64,000 nucleotides of DNA, taken from NCBI GenBank assembly GCA_019114265.1, contig DXFV01000029.1:62001-126000 (forward strand). The letters are read 5' to 3'. Position numbers and translations under genes: made by a program. The notes beneath the pieces are model-generated. The model did no database searches, was not told the DNA's origin, and saw nothing but the letters and a program-made list of their open reading frames with translations. Origin of the DNA: Anaerofilum faecale (GTDB taxonomy: Bacteria > Bacillota > Clostridia > Oscillospirales > Ruminococcaceae). Position 1 is the first letter of the stretch. Each line of letters begins with the position of its first letter. Below are positions 16,889 to 25,006 of the stretch, one piece after another.

Positions 16889-17428
16889 GTGAGTGAAACC
16901 TATTCTCTGACTGTTGCCGGCGTCACCCGCGAGCTGCCCATCTGCAAGGTGAACGACTCGCTGTCCATCGCGGCGTTCATCATGTTCAGCGACGTGGAGC
17001 TGACGGTGGCCTGTGCCGAGGCGCTGCTGAAAAAGTGCCCGGAGTTCGACCTGATCGTCACCGCCGAGGCCAAGGGTATTCCGCTGGCCTATGAGATGAG
17101 CCGTCAGAGCGGCAAAAAGTATATCCCCGCCCGCAAGGGCCCCAAGCTGTATATGAGCAAGCCGGTGATCGTGGAGGACCAGTCGATCACCACCGAAGCC
17201 AAGCAGCGCCTGGTCATCGACCAGAAGGACCTGGACGAGATGAACGGCAAGCGTGTGCTGATCGTGGACGACGTCATCAGCACCGGCGGCAGCCTGCACG
17301 CGCTGGAAGAGCTGGTGCACCGCAGCACCGCCACCGTGGTGGGCAAGGCGGCCGTGCTGGCCGAGGGCGATGCGGCCGACCGCGACGACATCATCTTCCT
17401 GGAGCATCTGCCCCTGTTCGTTCATTGA
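16889..17428 (+). CDS. Phosphoribosyltransferase, type I (adenine PRTase-like)
   Basis: 179 aa. The PRPP-binding loop VLIVDDVISTGGS near residue 128 is the type I PRTase signature. TAEAKGIPLAYEMSRQ and KKYIPARKGPKLYM match the adenine-PRTase core, including the flexible loop. Substrate preference (adenine or another purine) is not settled by sequence. The GTG start follows AAGGAGGGA. comEC begins three bases after the stop. Confidence 0.82.
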   Translation: MSETYSLTVAGVTRELPICKVNDSLSIAAFIMFSDVELTVACAEALLKKCPEFDLIVTAEAKGIPLAYEMSRQSGKKYIPARKGPKLYMSKPVIVEDQSITTEAKQRLVIDQKDLDEMNGKRVLIVDDVISTGGSLHALEELVHRSTATVVGKAAVLAEGDAADRDDIIFLEHLPLFVH

Positions 17429-17431
17429 TTC

Positions 17432-19507
17432 ATGCACGTAAGGCCGATCTGGTGTATGGGGCTGGCCGCTCTGGCCGCCCAGCTGGTGTGCCTTGCGCTG
17501 CCGCCGGCGGCATTGTGGCTGCTGGCGGCTTTTTGCGTTGCGGCGGGTGTGGCTGCACGGGCGCTCCGCCGCCGGTTCTGGGCCGCGCTTGCTCTCACCG
17601 CGGCGCTGCTGATGCTGCTGCACAACCTTTTCTGGATTGTGCTGCAAAAGCCGTTGGAAGAGCTGGCCGGGACCCGCGCGTCCTTCACGGCCGAGGTGCT
17701 GGAAACGAGACCCTCCTATTCGCCCGCGCTGCGCAATGTCACCCTGTCGGTGAACACCGAAGCGCTGCCCGGCCGCACCTTCCGCGTGCAGACGGTGCTG
17801 GAGGACGCGCCGGAGCCGGGCGACCTGCTGGAAGGCGAGGGGACCTTTGCGCCGCTCGCGCAGGACAGCTACCGGCTGGGCCATCTGGCCGACGGCGTTT
17901 TCCTGTGCATGGAGGAAGCGGACGTCGCCTGCACCGGCCACACTGTGCGCTTGTCTCATCGGCTGCTCGCGCTGCGTGAACGGCTGGCGGAGGGATTCGT
18001 CCGCTGGCTGTCGGAGGATCTGGGCGGCATCGCGGCCGCCATGACGGTGGGCGAGACCCGGCATCTCTCCTCCTCCATCCGCGACACCTTCCGCCTGGCG
18101 GGCGTGTCCCATCTGCTGGTGGTGTCCGGCATGCATCTGAGCGCGTGGTGGGGGATGTGGTTCTGGGCCGGCCGCAAGCTGCGGCTGTACCGCGGAGCGT
18201 GGGTGATCTCGCTGCTGGCAGCGGTGCTTTTCGCGATGGTGTGCGGATTCACGCCGTCGATGTGCCGCTCGCTCACAGCGGTGGTCATCCTGTGCGGAGC
18301 GGGCGTCTGCATGCGCCGTCCGGACGGCCTCACCAGCCTGGGCGCGGCTATCCTGCTCATCACGCTTTCCAATCCCTATGCGGCGGGCGACATCGGGTTT
18401 CTGCTCAGCGTCACCGCCACAGCCGGTGTGCTGGTGTCCCGGTTTGCGGTCGGGCGGCTGGCGGTGTCCAAAACCTGGGCCGAAACGCACGCCAGGCGCT
18501 GGCAGAAGCTGTGTCTGCGCGGGCTGCACACCGCGGCGGTCCCGCTCTTTGCCGCGCTGTTCACTCTGCCGGTGCAGGTGGGGATGAACCTGGGCGTGTC
18601 GCTGGTCTCGCTGCCGGTCAATCTGGCAGTATTGGCGCTGCTTCCGTTCCAGCTGGGCTTTGGCTGGGCGGCCATCGCCCTCTCCTTCCTTTGGCCGGGC
18701 AGCTGGCTCCACGGCCTTGTGCTGGCCATCGCAGGGCTGTTCACCAAGCTGCTGTATGCGGTGGTGGCGTGGTTTGCCCGGCTGCCGTTCGGCTCCGTGT
18801 ATGTGTTCGGAAAATTTGCCCTGTTCACCGTGGCGGTGCTGTTTGCGCTGGGATTGCTGGCCTGGGACCTTCGCCTTACACGCTGGATGGCAGTCATCGC
18901 CCCGGCCGGAGCGGCGCTGGCCTTCGCGGTGTATTCCGTCACCACCGCCGGGATGGTCACGGTGGCGCCGGTGGGATCGGGCTACAATCCCTGTCTGGTT
19001 GCCATCCAGGACGGCCGGGCCGTTGTGGCCGTGCGCGGAGGAAAGAGCAACCTTGCGGCCGTGGAGGAATATCTCACGATGCACCGCGCAGAACCCGCCC
19101 TTGTCATCGACCTGCGCGAGGAGCCTCCCGCCGAACTTCCGCTGGATGAAGCCGGATGTGTGGTCCGTGCGGCGGACGTTGGACCGCTGGGGGAACAGTA
19201 TGCGCTGTCGGAGGATGTCACCGTGGCGGTCTGGAACCAGAAGGGCGCAAAGCTGTGCCTCCTCGACATAGGCGGCTACACTATTGCGGTGGGTGCAGGC
19301 GGCGGCAGCTGGGAGGGCTTCGGCCCGGTGGGGACGCTGCTCGCCGGTCCGTCGCTGCCCGCGGGGCTGGAGCCCCGCCAGATCCTCAGCGCCCACCTGC
19401 AGTACAGCTGGCAGATCCCGGAAGATTGCGCCTGGTTTTACGATCCGTCCCCGGCCCTGCGCATCCGGCCGGGGCGCTCGATCACAGCAGAAAGGAGCTG
19501 GATATGA
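17432..19507 (+). CDS. comEC: ComEC/Rec2 DNA-uptake channel with degenerate C-terminal domain
   Basis: 691 aa. The N-terminal membrane part and DUF4131-like region lead to the competence domain (DTFRLAGVSHLLVVSGMHLS near residue 218) and many membrane segments up to about residue 505. The C-terminal ~185 residues align in outline with the metallo-beta-lactamase domain of long ComEC (VAPVGSGYNPCLVAI for LDVGQGD...; VVAVRGG for LLDGG), but no HxHxDH metal motif remains. DNA degradation by this domain is therefore unlikely; channel function may persist. It overlaps holA by four bases. Confidence 0.85.
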   Translation: MHVRPIWCMGLAALAAQLVCLALPPAALWLLAAFCVAAGVAARALRRRFWAALALTAALLMLLHNLFWIVLQKPLEELAGTRASFTAEVLETRPSYSPALRNVTLSVNTEALPGRTFRVQTVLEDAPEPGDLLEGEGTFAPLAQDSYRLGHLADGVFLCMEEADVACTGHTVRLSHRLLALRERLAEGFVRWLSEDLGGIAAAMTVGETRHLSSSIRDTFRLAGVSHLLVVSGMHLSAWWGMWFWAGRKLRLYRGAWVISLLAAVLFAMVCGFTPSMCRSLTAVVILCGAGVCMRRPDGLTSLGAAILLITLSNPYAAGDIGFLLSVTATAGVLVSRFAVGRLAVSKTWAETHARRWQKLCLRGLHTAAVPLFAALFTLPVQVGMNLGVSLVSLPVNLAVLALLPFQLGFGWAAIALSFLWPGSWLHGLVLAIAGLFTKLLYAVVAWFARLPFGSVYVFGKFALFTVAVLFALGLLAWDLRLTRWMAVIAPAGAALAFAVYSVTTAGMVTVAPVGSGYNPCLVAIQDGRAVVAVRGGKSNLAAVEEYLTMHRAEPALVIDLREEPPAELPLDEAGCVVRAADVGPLGEQYALSEDVTVAVWNQKGAKLCLLDIGGYTIAVGAGGGSWEGFGPVGTLLAGPSLPAGLEPRQILSAHLQYSWQIPEDCAWFYDPSPALRIRPGRSITAERSWI

Positions 19508-20535
19508 AGGCAACCGCACAAACGCTCGACCGCGTGTTCGGCAAACCGCTGGACAAACCGGTGTATTATTTCTATTCCACCGAGGAATATCTGGTGCGGC
19601 AGGCCGCCCAGCGCGCCATCGGCCTGCTGGCCGCTGCCGAGGGGGAGGAAGCCACCGTCCTCCCCGGCCCGGTCCCGGCGCTGGAGGAGATCGTGGCGGC
19701 GGCGGGCACCATCTCGCTTTTCGGCACCCGGCGCATCGTGTCGCTGCCCCTGCTCCAGCCGGGCAGCTACGGCGACAAGGAGCTGGCCGCCCTGCTGGAC
19801 ATACTGGAGAGCACCGAGAACGCGGTGTTCGTCATCACCAGCGTCTTTGCCGACGAAAAGGCGATGAAGGGCAAGCGCGCGGTGCGCCTGGCGGACGAGG
19901 CCGACCGCCTGGGGGTGTCCGCCCTGCTGGCAAAACCCACCCCCGCCGACGCCTGCCGGTTCATCCAGAAGCAGGCGCAGGCATTGGGGACCGCGGTGGA
20001 GCCGGGCGCCGACCGCGAGCTGCTCGACCGCTGCGGGCAGGACCTTTTCCTGCTGGGCAACGAGGTGGACAAGCTGGCGGCGCTGTCGGGCTACACCACC
20101 ATCACGCGGGAGATGGTCTCCCGGCTGGGCACCCGCAGCATCGAAGCCGACGTGTTCGACATGGTGAATCTGGTCCAGCGCGGACGCACCGCCGAGGCCT
20201 TCCGCCGCCTGGAACAGCTGCTGCTGTTGCAGAACGAGCCGGTCGCCATCGCGGCGGCGCTGGCGGGCAGCTATGTGGACATCTACCGGGTCAAGCTGGG
20301 GATGAAGGCGGGCAAAAGCTACCAGGCGGTGCACAAGGAGTTCGGGTATAAGGGCAGCGACTGGCGGCTGAAAAAGGCGGGCGAGACCAGCAGCCGCATC
20401 AGCCTGGCCAGGCTGGAAGAGATCCTGGACATCCTGCTGGAGCTGGACAGTGCGCTCAAGCGCTCGCCGGCCGACAAGACGGTGCTCCTGCAGGCCGCCC
20501 TGGCCCGCATCATCCACACGGAGGGGAAACGATGA
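19504..20535 (+). CDS. holA: DNA polymerase III delta subunit
   Basis: 343 aa clamp-loader subunit that opens the beta clamp during replication. It shows the HolA pattern: YYFYSTEEYLVRQAAQRAI at the N-terminus, LPLLQPGSYGDKELAALLDIL, then LFLLGNEVDKLAALSG and a C-terminal collar of helices ending in LLQAALARIIH. The ATG at 19504 follows AAAGGAGCTGGAT and overlaps the comEC stop. The comEC-holA order is conserved in many Firmicutes. The stop overlaps the next start. Confidence 0.92.
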   Translation: MKATAQTLDRVFGKPLDKPVYYFYSTEEYLVRQAAQRAIGLLAAAEGEEATVLPGPVPALEEIVAAAGTISLFGTRRIVSLPLLQPGSYGDKELAALLDILESTENAVFVITSVFADEKAMKGKRAVRLADEADRLGVSALLAKPTPADACRFIQKQAQALGTAVEPGADRELLDRCGQDLFLLGNEVDKLAALSGYTTITREMVSRLGTRSIEADVFDMVNLVQRGRTAEAFRRLEQLLLLQNEPVAIAAALAGSYVDIYRVKLGMKAGKSYQAVHKEFGYKGSDWRLKKAGETSSRISLARLEEILDILLELDSALKRSPADKTVLLQAALARIIHTEGKR

Positions 20536-21809
20536 GCGAAAAACTGCGCATCCGGCAGGCGATCGTGGTAGAAGGCCGCTACGACGCCGCCAAACTGGCC
20601 GATCTGGTGGACGCGCCCATCTTCACCACCAACGGCTTCGGCATTTTCCGGGACAAGGAGATGCAGGAGCTGCTGCGCCGTCTGGGCCGCCGCCGTGGGC
20701 TGATCCTTCTCACCGATTCGGACGCCGCGGGCTTCCGCATCCGCCGCTTCCTCACCGACCTTGTGGGCGCCGACAGGGTGGCCCAGGCGTATATCCCGGC
20801 GGTGCCGGGCAAGGAGAGCCGCAAGGCCGCGCCGTCCAAGGAGGGCACGCTGGGGGTGGAGGGCCTCCCGCCGGCGGTGCTGCGGCAGGCGCTGGAGCAG
20901 GCGGGAGCCAGCCTGTGCGCCCCGCGCGAAGGCCGCGCCATCACCTGCACCGACCTCTACGAATTCGGGCTGTCCGGCACGCAGGGCAGCGCCCACGCCC
21001 GCCGCGCGCTGCTGGCCCGCATCGGGCTGCCGCCCCGCCTGTCCAAAAACGCGCTCTGCCACGTACTGAACACCCTGTATACCTATGAGGAGTTTTGCCA
21101 AATGCTGACCGAAAAACCGGTGCTGTTCTGGGATTTCCACGGCACCCTTGCCGAACACGACCCCATCTGGTACGACGCCGCCCGGCTGGCCATCGAGCGC
21201 CTGTGCCCGGGCCGCCCGGTGGACTACCAGCGCATCCGCCGCACCTTCCATCAGTCCAATCTGCTGTGGTGGAAGCCGGTCACCGGGGAGGAGCGCCGCC
21301 TGTGCACGCCCGATGCGTGGTGGGCGTTTTTTGAACAGGAGTTCCGCTGGATCTTCTCGCAATGCGGCTACACCGCCGAGGAATCCGCCGCCATCGCGTC
21401 CGCCATACGGCCCATCATCGTGCAGCCGTCGTGGCACCGCCTGAAGCCGGACGCGGTCTCCACCCTCGCCGCCCTGCAAAAGCGGGGATACCGGCAGTAC
21501 CTCCTCTCCAACAACTTCCCCGAGACCCCGCAGGTGGTGGAAGGGCTGGGCCTCGCCCCCTATTTCAGCGGGATGATCGTGTCGGCGCTGGTGGGATACG
21601 ACAAGCCCCAAAAGGGCATCTTCCGCCTGGCGCTGGAGCAGGCGGGCAACCCCTCCTGTGCCTACATGATCGGCGACAACCCCAGCGACGACCTGGCCGG
21701 GGCCGCCGCCGCGGGTCTGGTGCCGGTGGGCGTGGCCGAAGCCGCCCATGCCCCGCAGGCCCAGCTGGGCAGCGAAACGCTCACGGGCCTGCTGGAGCTT
21801 TTTGCCTGA
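20532..21809 (+). CDS. RNase M5 (TOPRIM) - HAD hydrolase fusion
   Basis: 425 aa. Residues 1-190 are RNase M5-like: TOPRIM motif AIVVEGRYDAAKLADLV with the acidic LLTDSDAAGFRIR, then LGVEGLPPAVL and a C-terminal helical part. RNase M5 matures 5S rRNA in Firmicutes. From residue ~196 a HAD phosphatase begins (VLFWDFHGTLAEHDPIW, LLSNNFPE, KPQKGIF, MIGDNPSDDLAGA). The reading frame is continuous with no internal stop, so this is a real fusion. It overlaps holA by four bases and is followed by a strong terminator. Confidence 0.87.
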   Translation: MSEKLRIRQAIVVEGRYDAAKLADLVDAPIFTTNGFGIFRDKEMQELLRRLGRRRGLILLTDSDAAGFRIRRFLTDLVGADRVAQAYIPAVPGKESRKAAPSKEGTLGVEGLPPAVLRQALEQAGASLCAPREGRAITCTDLYEFGLSGTQGSAHARRALLARIGLPPRLSKNALCHVLNTLYTYEEFCQMLTEKPVLFWDFHGTLAEHDPIWYDAARLAIERLCPGRPVDYQRIRRTFHQSNLLWWKPVTGEERRLCTPDAWWAFFEQEFRWIFSQCGYTAEESAAIASAIRPIIVQPSWHRLKPDAVSTLAALQKRGYRQYLLSNNFPETPQVVEGLGLAPYFSGMIVSALVGYDKPQKGIFRLALEQAGNPSCAYMIGDNPSDDLAGAAAAGLVPVGVAEAAHAPQAQLGSETLTGLLELFA

Positions 21810-21820
21810 AAACAACAAAC

Positions 21821-21857
21821 CTCCCGTCTGGCAGCGCGGCCAAACGGGAGTTTTTTT
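21821..21857 (+). terminator. Intrinsic terminator after the RNase M5-HAD gene
   Basis: CTCCCGTCTGG / CCAAACGGGAG, with one mismatch, followed by seven T. Confidence 0.88.
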
Positions 21858-21903
21858 GCGTATGCAGAATCTATAGGATAGAGGAAATCGGCAGCGCCTG
21901 CCG

Positions 21904-22851
21904 TTATTTCAAGGTCTGGTTTTTCACCTGCTCGGCATACCAAGGCAGCGGCGCGCGGACCACCCGGCCGGACAAACCGGCAAATTCCGGCTCCTCCATC
22001 ACCGGGAAGGTCAGCTGCCAGGCGCACAGCGCCTGGTATTTCAGCTTCAGCTCCCGGTTGGCGGCCTGGCTGCCGTATTTGCTGTCGCCCAGAATGGGGC
22101 AGCCGATGCTGGCCATGTGGGCGCGGATCTGATGGGTGCGCCCGGTGATCAGTTCCACCTGCAAAAGGGCCAGCCGCCCGCTCACCGCCACGGTCTCATA
22201 GCGCGTTTCCACCGGCTTTGCGCCCGGGCGGGGGGAGGGCAGAATCCGCACGATGCCGCGCGCGGCGTCCTTCTGCAGATAACCGCCCAGCGTCCCGGCG
22301 GCAGGCTTCGGCCGTCCAAAAGTCACGCACAGATATTCTTTTTTCACGGCGCGGCGGCGGATCAGCTCTTCCATCTTCGCCAGCGCTCCGGCGGTTTTCG
22401 CCACCATCACAAGGCCGCTGGTGCCGGTGTCCAGCCGGTGGCACAGAAAGGGCGCAAACGCGTCGCTCGGGCGGTACGCCCCGCTCTGATACAGATACAG
22501 AAGCGCCCGGTTCAGCAGGGTGTCGGCCTCGTCGCCGTACACCGCCAGGCCGGCCGGCTTCACACACACCAGAAGCTGGTCGTCCTCGTAGGCCACCTCG
22601 GCCGGGCAGCGGGCGCGCAGAAAGGCCGGGCCGTCGGGCTGCCCCAGGCCCAGCTGCTCGTCCGGCACAAACAGGCGGATCACATCGCCGGTCTGCACCC
22701 GCGTGGACAGCGGCTGCTTTTTGCCGTTCAGCTTGATCTTGTTTTCCCGCAGCGCCCGGTTCCAGCGGCCGATGCCCATCGCCGGGAAGAGCTTCTGCAG
22801 ATAGTTGTCCAGCCGCACCGCGGCGGCCGATTCCACCTTGATCTCCCGCAT
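21904..22851 (-). CDS. RluA family pseudouridine synthase
   Basis: 315 aa RNA-modifying enzyme. An N-terminal S4 RNA-binding domain (VRLDNYLQKLFPAMGIGRWN) is followed by the catalytic core with HRLDTGTSGLVMVAKT, whose Asp is the catalytic residue, then KKEYLCVTFGRP and LITGRTHQIRAHMASIG. The target uridine in rRNA or tRNA cannot be assigned. It is the last gene of a minus-strand group with the VOC protein and AAA ATPase. Confidence 0.93.
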   Translation of the reverse strand: MREIKVESAAAVRLDNYLQKLFPAMGIGRWNRALRENKIKLNGKKQPLSTRVQTGDVIRLFVPDEQLGLGQPDGPAFLRARCPAEVAYEDDQLLVCVKPAGLAVYGDEADTLLNRALLYLYQSGAYRPSDAFAPFLCHRLDTGTSGLVMVAKTAGALAKMEELIRRRAVKKEYLCVTFGRPKPAAGTLGGYLQKDAARGIVRILPSPRPGAKPVETRYETVAVSGRLALLQVELITGRTHQIRAHMASIGCPILGDSKYGSQAANRELKLKYQALCAWQLTFPVMEEPEFAGLSGRVVRAPLPWYAEQVKNQTLK

Positions 22852-22861
22852 GGCCCCTCCC

Positions 22862-23254
22862 TTACTCGTGCAGTTCCAGCGGCAGGCCGTCCGGGTCCTT
22901 GAAAAAGGTCATCCGTTTGCCGGTGAACTCGTCCATACGCACCGGTTCGGTCTCGATGCCAAGGCTGTGCAGCCAGGCCACCGCCGGCTCGATGTCCTCC
23001 ACCCAAAAGGCCAGATGCCGCAGTCCGCAGGCTTCGGGGTAGTTGGGGCGCGCCGGGGCGCCGGGAACGCCGAAGATCTCCAGCTCGCAGTCGCCCAGGC
23101 GCAGGTCCAGCTTGTGGTCGCCGCGCTGGGGCCGGAAATTCTCCCGCACCACCGCAAAGCCCAGCAGGTCCACGTAAAAATGGCGGCTGGCCGCGTAATC
23201 CGATGCAATGATGGCAACGTGATGGATCTTGTTCAAAAAGGGATGTTCAGTCAT
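22862..23254 (-). CDS. VOC family protein (glyoxalase I-like)
   Basis: 130 aa. Vicinal-oxygen-chelate fold with paired beta-alpha-beta-beta-beta modules: IHHVAIIASDYAASRHFYVDLLGF at the start, LRHLAFWVEDIEPAVAWL in the second module, and FFKDPDGLPLELHE at the end. The metal-ligand positions His (IHHVAI), Glu (LEIFG), His (LRHLAF) and Glu (LELHE) are present, as in YaeR/GloA2-type proteins. The substrate is unknown. It overlaps the upstream ATPase gene by eight bases. Confidence 0.87.
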   Translation of the reverse strand: MTEHPFLNKIHHVAIIASDYAASRHFYVDLLGFAVVRENFRPQRGDHKLDLRLGDCELEIFGVPGAPARPNYPEACGLRHLAFWVEDIEPAVAWLHSLGIETEPVRMDEFTGKRMTFFKDPDGLPLELHE

Positions 23255-23999
23255 TGTCTTCCTCCAACAGATAGTGCAGCATCCGCTGCGGGTCTTCCAG
23301 AAACCGGCGGGTGAGCCGGTAGTGCTCGGTCTCGGTGTAGTGCACCGGGTGGATGCCGGTCTCGTCGAACAGCTCCACCCGGCTGCCGGGCAGGGCCATC
23401 AGGATGGGCGAATGGGTGGCGATGAGGAACTGGCTGTCCGCGCGCGCCAGGCGGTCGATGCAGGCCATCAGGGTCAGCTGCCGGGCAGGGGAGAGGGCGG
23501 CCTCCGGCTCGTCCAGCAAATACAGCCCGCCGGGCACAAAGCGGTGCTCCACCAGTGCCAGAAAGCTCTCCCCGTGCGACTGCTCGTGCAGCCCGCGGCT
23601 GCCGTAGGGAGTGGGGGCGCCGATGCGGAATTCGTGCTCGTAGAGTTCGCTCAGATAGCTGGCCGCGTTGTAGAAGCTCTCGGCGCGCAGAAAATACCCT
23701 TCCAGCACCTGCCGCCGCCGTTTCAGGGTGATGAGCCGGTGCAGTCCGGCGTGGGTGTCGCGGGTGGAAAACTGAAAGTTGCGGGTGCCTCCCTCGGGAT
23801 TGAATCCCGCCGCCACCGCGATGGCCTCCAGCACGGTGGATTTCCCGGTCCCGTTCTCGCCCACAAAAAAGGTCACCGGCGCGTCGAATGTCAGCTGCTT
23901 TTCCCGGCACAGGAACTGCACCGCCGGCAGTTTGGACAGATAGCTGTCCGCCTCCGGCGCACCGTCCATGCGCAGACCGGCCAGAATGGGTGCGTCCAT
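23247..23999 (-). CDS. AAA family ATPase (ABC/SMC-like head domain)
   Basis: 250 aa. Walker A GENGTGKSTVLEA near residue 48, an ABC-type signature HGESFLALVE, Walker B LYLLDEPEAALSP and the downstream FLIATHSPILMA make a compact RecF/OLD-like ATP-binding head. No nuclease or transmembrane part is present. The start at 23999 follows GAAAGGAGGAA; an upstream Met in frame lacks such a site. Its role is unknown. It leads the ATPase-VOC-RluA minus-strand group. Confidence 0.85.
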   Translation of the reverse strand: MDAPILAGLRMDGAPEADSYLSKLPAVQFLCREKQLTFDAPVTFFVGENGTGKSTVLEAIAVAAGFNPEGGTRNFQFSTRDTHAGLHRLITLKRRRQVLEGYFLRAESFYNAASYLSELYEHEFRIGAPTPYGSRGLHEQSHGESFLALVEHRFVPGGLYLLDEPEAALSPARQLTLMACIDRLARADSQFLIATHSPILMALPGSRVELFDETGIHPVHYTETEHYRLTRRFLEDPQRMLHYLLEEDND

Positions 24000-24065
24000 C
24001 GCCCTTCCTCCTTTCGCCCGCTGTGCCTTTATCATAGCATATCCGCCCGCAAAAGGCCATAGATA

Positions 24066-24104
24066 GAAAAAGCCGCCCTGCCGGCAAGGCGCCGGACAGG
24101 GCGG
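24066..24104 (-). terminator. Intrinsic terminator of the zinc-ribbon membrane protein gene
   Basis: On the minus strand, GCCGCCCTGTCCGG / CCGGCAGGGCGGC is followed by a TTTTTC tract. Confidence 0.85.
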
Positions 24105-24114
24105 CAGCTGTGGT

Positions 24115-24651
24115 TCAGCGGAACAGAGAACGGCGTTTGTCGAAGTAAATCTTGTTCAGAATGATCATCACGACGACGGTGATGACACCGGGCAGCAGCG
24201 CGACAGCCGCCTGGGCGGAAGCGTTCAGGATGAGAAGTCCCACCATCGTGATGACATTGATCACGATCTGGATCGCACACACGGCATACAGCCCCAGAAC
24301 GCCGCGCCACTGGTGATGCGCCAGCCACTGGCGCACCACGATGCTGAACACCGCCGCACCGATGTGCAGGATTCCCAGCACCGTCAGCAGGGCACCCAGA
24401 CCGGGCATGTAGGCGTACAGCTCCTGGGCCGTCAGCATTCCGGCAGCCAGACTCTCCGCAAACATACCGGACAGATAGGAAAAGGCATTGTACAGGTTTA
24501 CCACCGCACTTGCAAACAGCTGCACATAAATCACAAACTTGAACCATTTCATCGGCAGTTCAACAGCTGTGACGTCCTGCGCCGCGCCGCACTGCGGGCA
24601 GAAAGGCGGGGGATTGGCGCCCAGATCGGCGCCGCATTTCATACAAAACAT
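24115..24651 (-). CDS. Zinc-ribbon membrane protein of unknown function
   Basis: 178 aa. An N-terminal zinc ribbon (FCMKCGADLG... FCPQCGAAQ, two CxxC pairs) is followed by about four hydrophobic segments (starting WFKFVIYVQLFASAVVNLY, VLGILHIGAAVFSIVV, GLYAVCAIQIVINVITMVGLLIL and VALLPGVITVVVMIIL) and a basic end. The ribbon would face the cytoplasm. It is a single gene with its own promoter and terminator. No function can be assigned. Confidence 0.82.
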   Translation of the reverse strand: MFCMKCGADLGANPPPFCPQCGAAQDVTAVELPMKWFKFVIYVQLFASAVVNLYNAFSYLSGMFAESLAAGMLTAQELYAYMPGLGALLTVLGILHIGAAVFSIVVRQWLAHHQWRGVLGLYAVCAIQIVINVITMVGLLILNASAQAAVALLPGVITVVVMIILNKIYFDKRRSLFR

Positions 24652-24701
24652 GATCGCTCATCTCCTTTGCGCGGTCGGACTGGCAGGTCCGCTCTGATTT
24701 C

Positions 24702-24730
24702 AGTGTAGCATCCAAAACAGGACAAGTCAA
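24702..24730 (-). promoter_or_regulatory. Promoter of the zinc-ribbon membrane protein gene
   Basis: On the minus strand, TTGACT (24730-24725) and TACACT (24707-24702) are 17 bases apart, with an extended -10 TGC. Confidence 0.75.
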
Positions 24731-24820
24731 TATATGGTGGATGCTGTCGCCGAGAGCCTGTGCTATTTCTACAAAATCGCTGGGAAAAGTTGTACCTTTC
24801 ACCAAAAAATAAAAGCTTGG

Positions 24821-24850
24821 TTGACATTCCATCGTGGGGTATGCTACACT
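24821..24850 (+). promoter_or_regulatory. Promoter of the glucose PTS operon
   Basis: TTGACA (24821-24826) and extended -10 TGCTACACT (TACACT at 24845-24850) are 18 bases apart, just upstream of the RAT site. Confidence 0.78.
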
Positions 24851-24872
24851 GAACATGTGAAAAATATGAATC

Positions 24873-24905
24873 AAGGCGTGTAACTGTCTGGCAGGCACTA
24901 ACCTT
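24873..24905 (+). promoter_or_regulatory. RAT antiterminator site for a BglG/LicT-type protein
   Basis: The leader reads AAGGCGTGTAACTG, five bases, GCAGGCACTAACCTT. It keeps the TGT-ACTG and GCAGGC core of ribonucleic antiterminator hairpins bound by BglG-family proteins. Its 3' arm is shared with the terminator that follows, so the two structures exclude each other. The antiterminator gene at 27164 is the natural partner. Confidence 0.82.
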
Positions 24906-24966
24906 TGGCTATTACATAAGGGCGTATTGTATGTATGTGTAATAGTTGTTGGTTGGTGTTTTTTTC
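24897..24966 (+). terminator. Leader terminator of ptsG, overlapping the RAT
   Basis: ACTAACC (24897-24903) pairs with GGTTGGT (24951-24957). Inside, TATTACA (24910-24916) pairs with TGTAATA (24938-24944). A run of T follows (24959-24965). This is the OFF structure when the antiterminator is inactive. Confidence 0.72.
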
Positions 24967-25006
24967 ATTCAACCGACAAACGTTATAGATCGTTAGGAGG
25001 CTGTTT

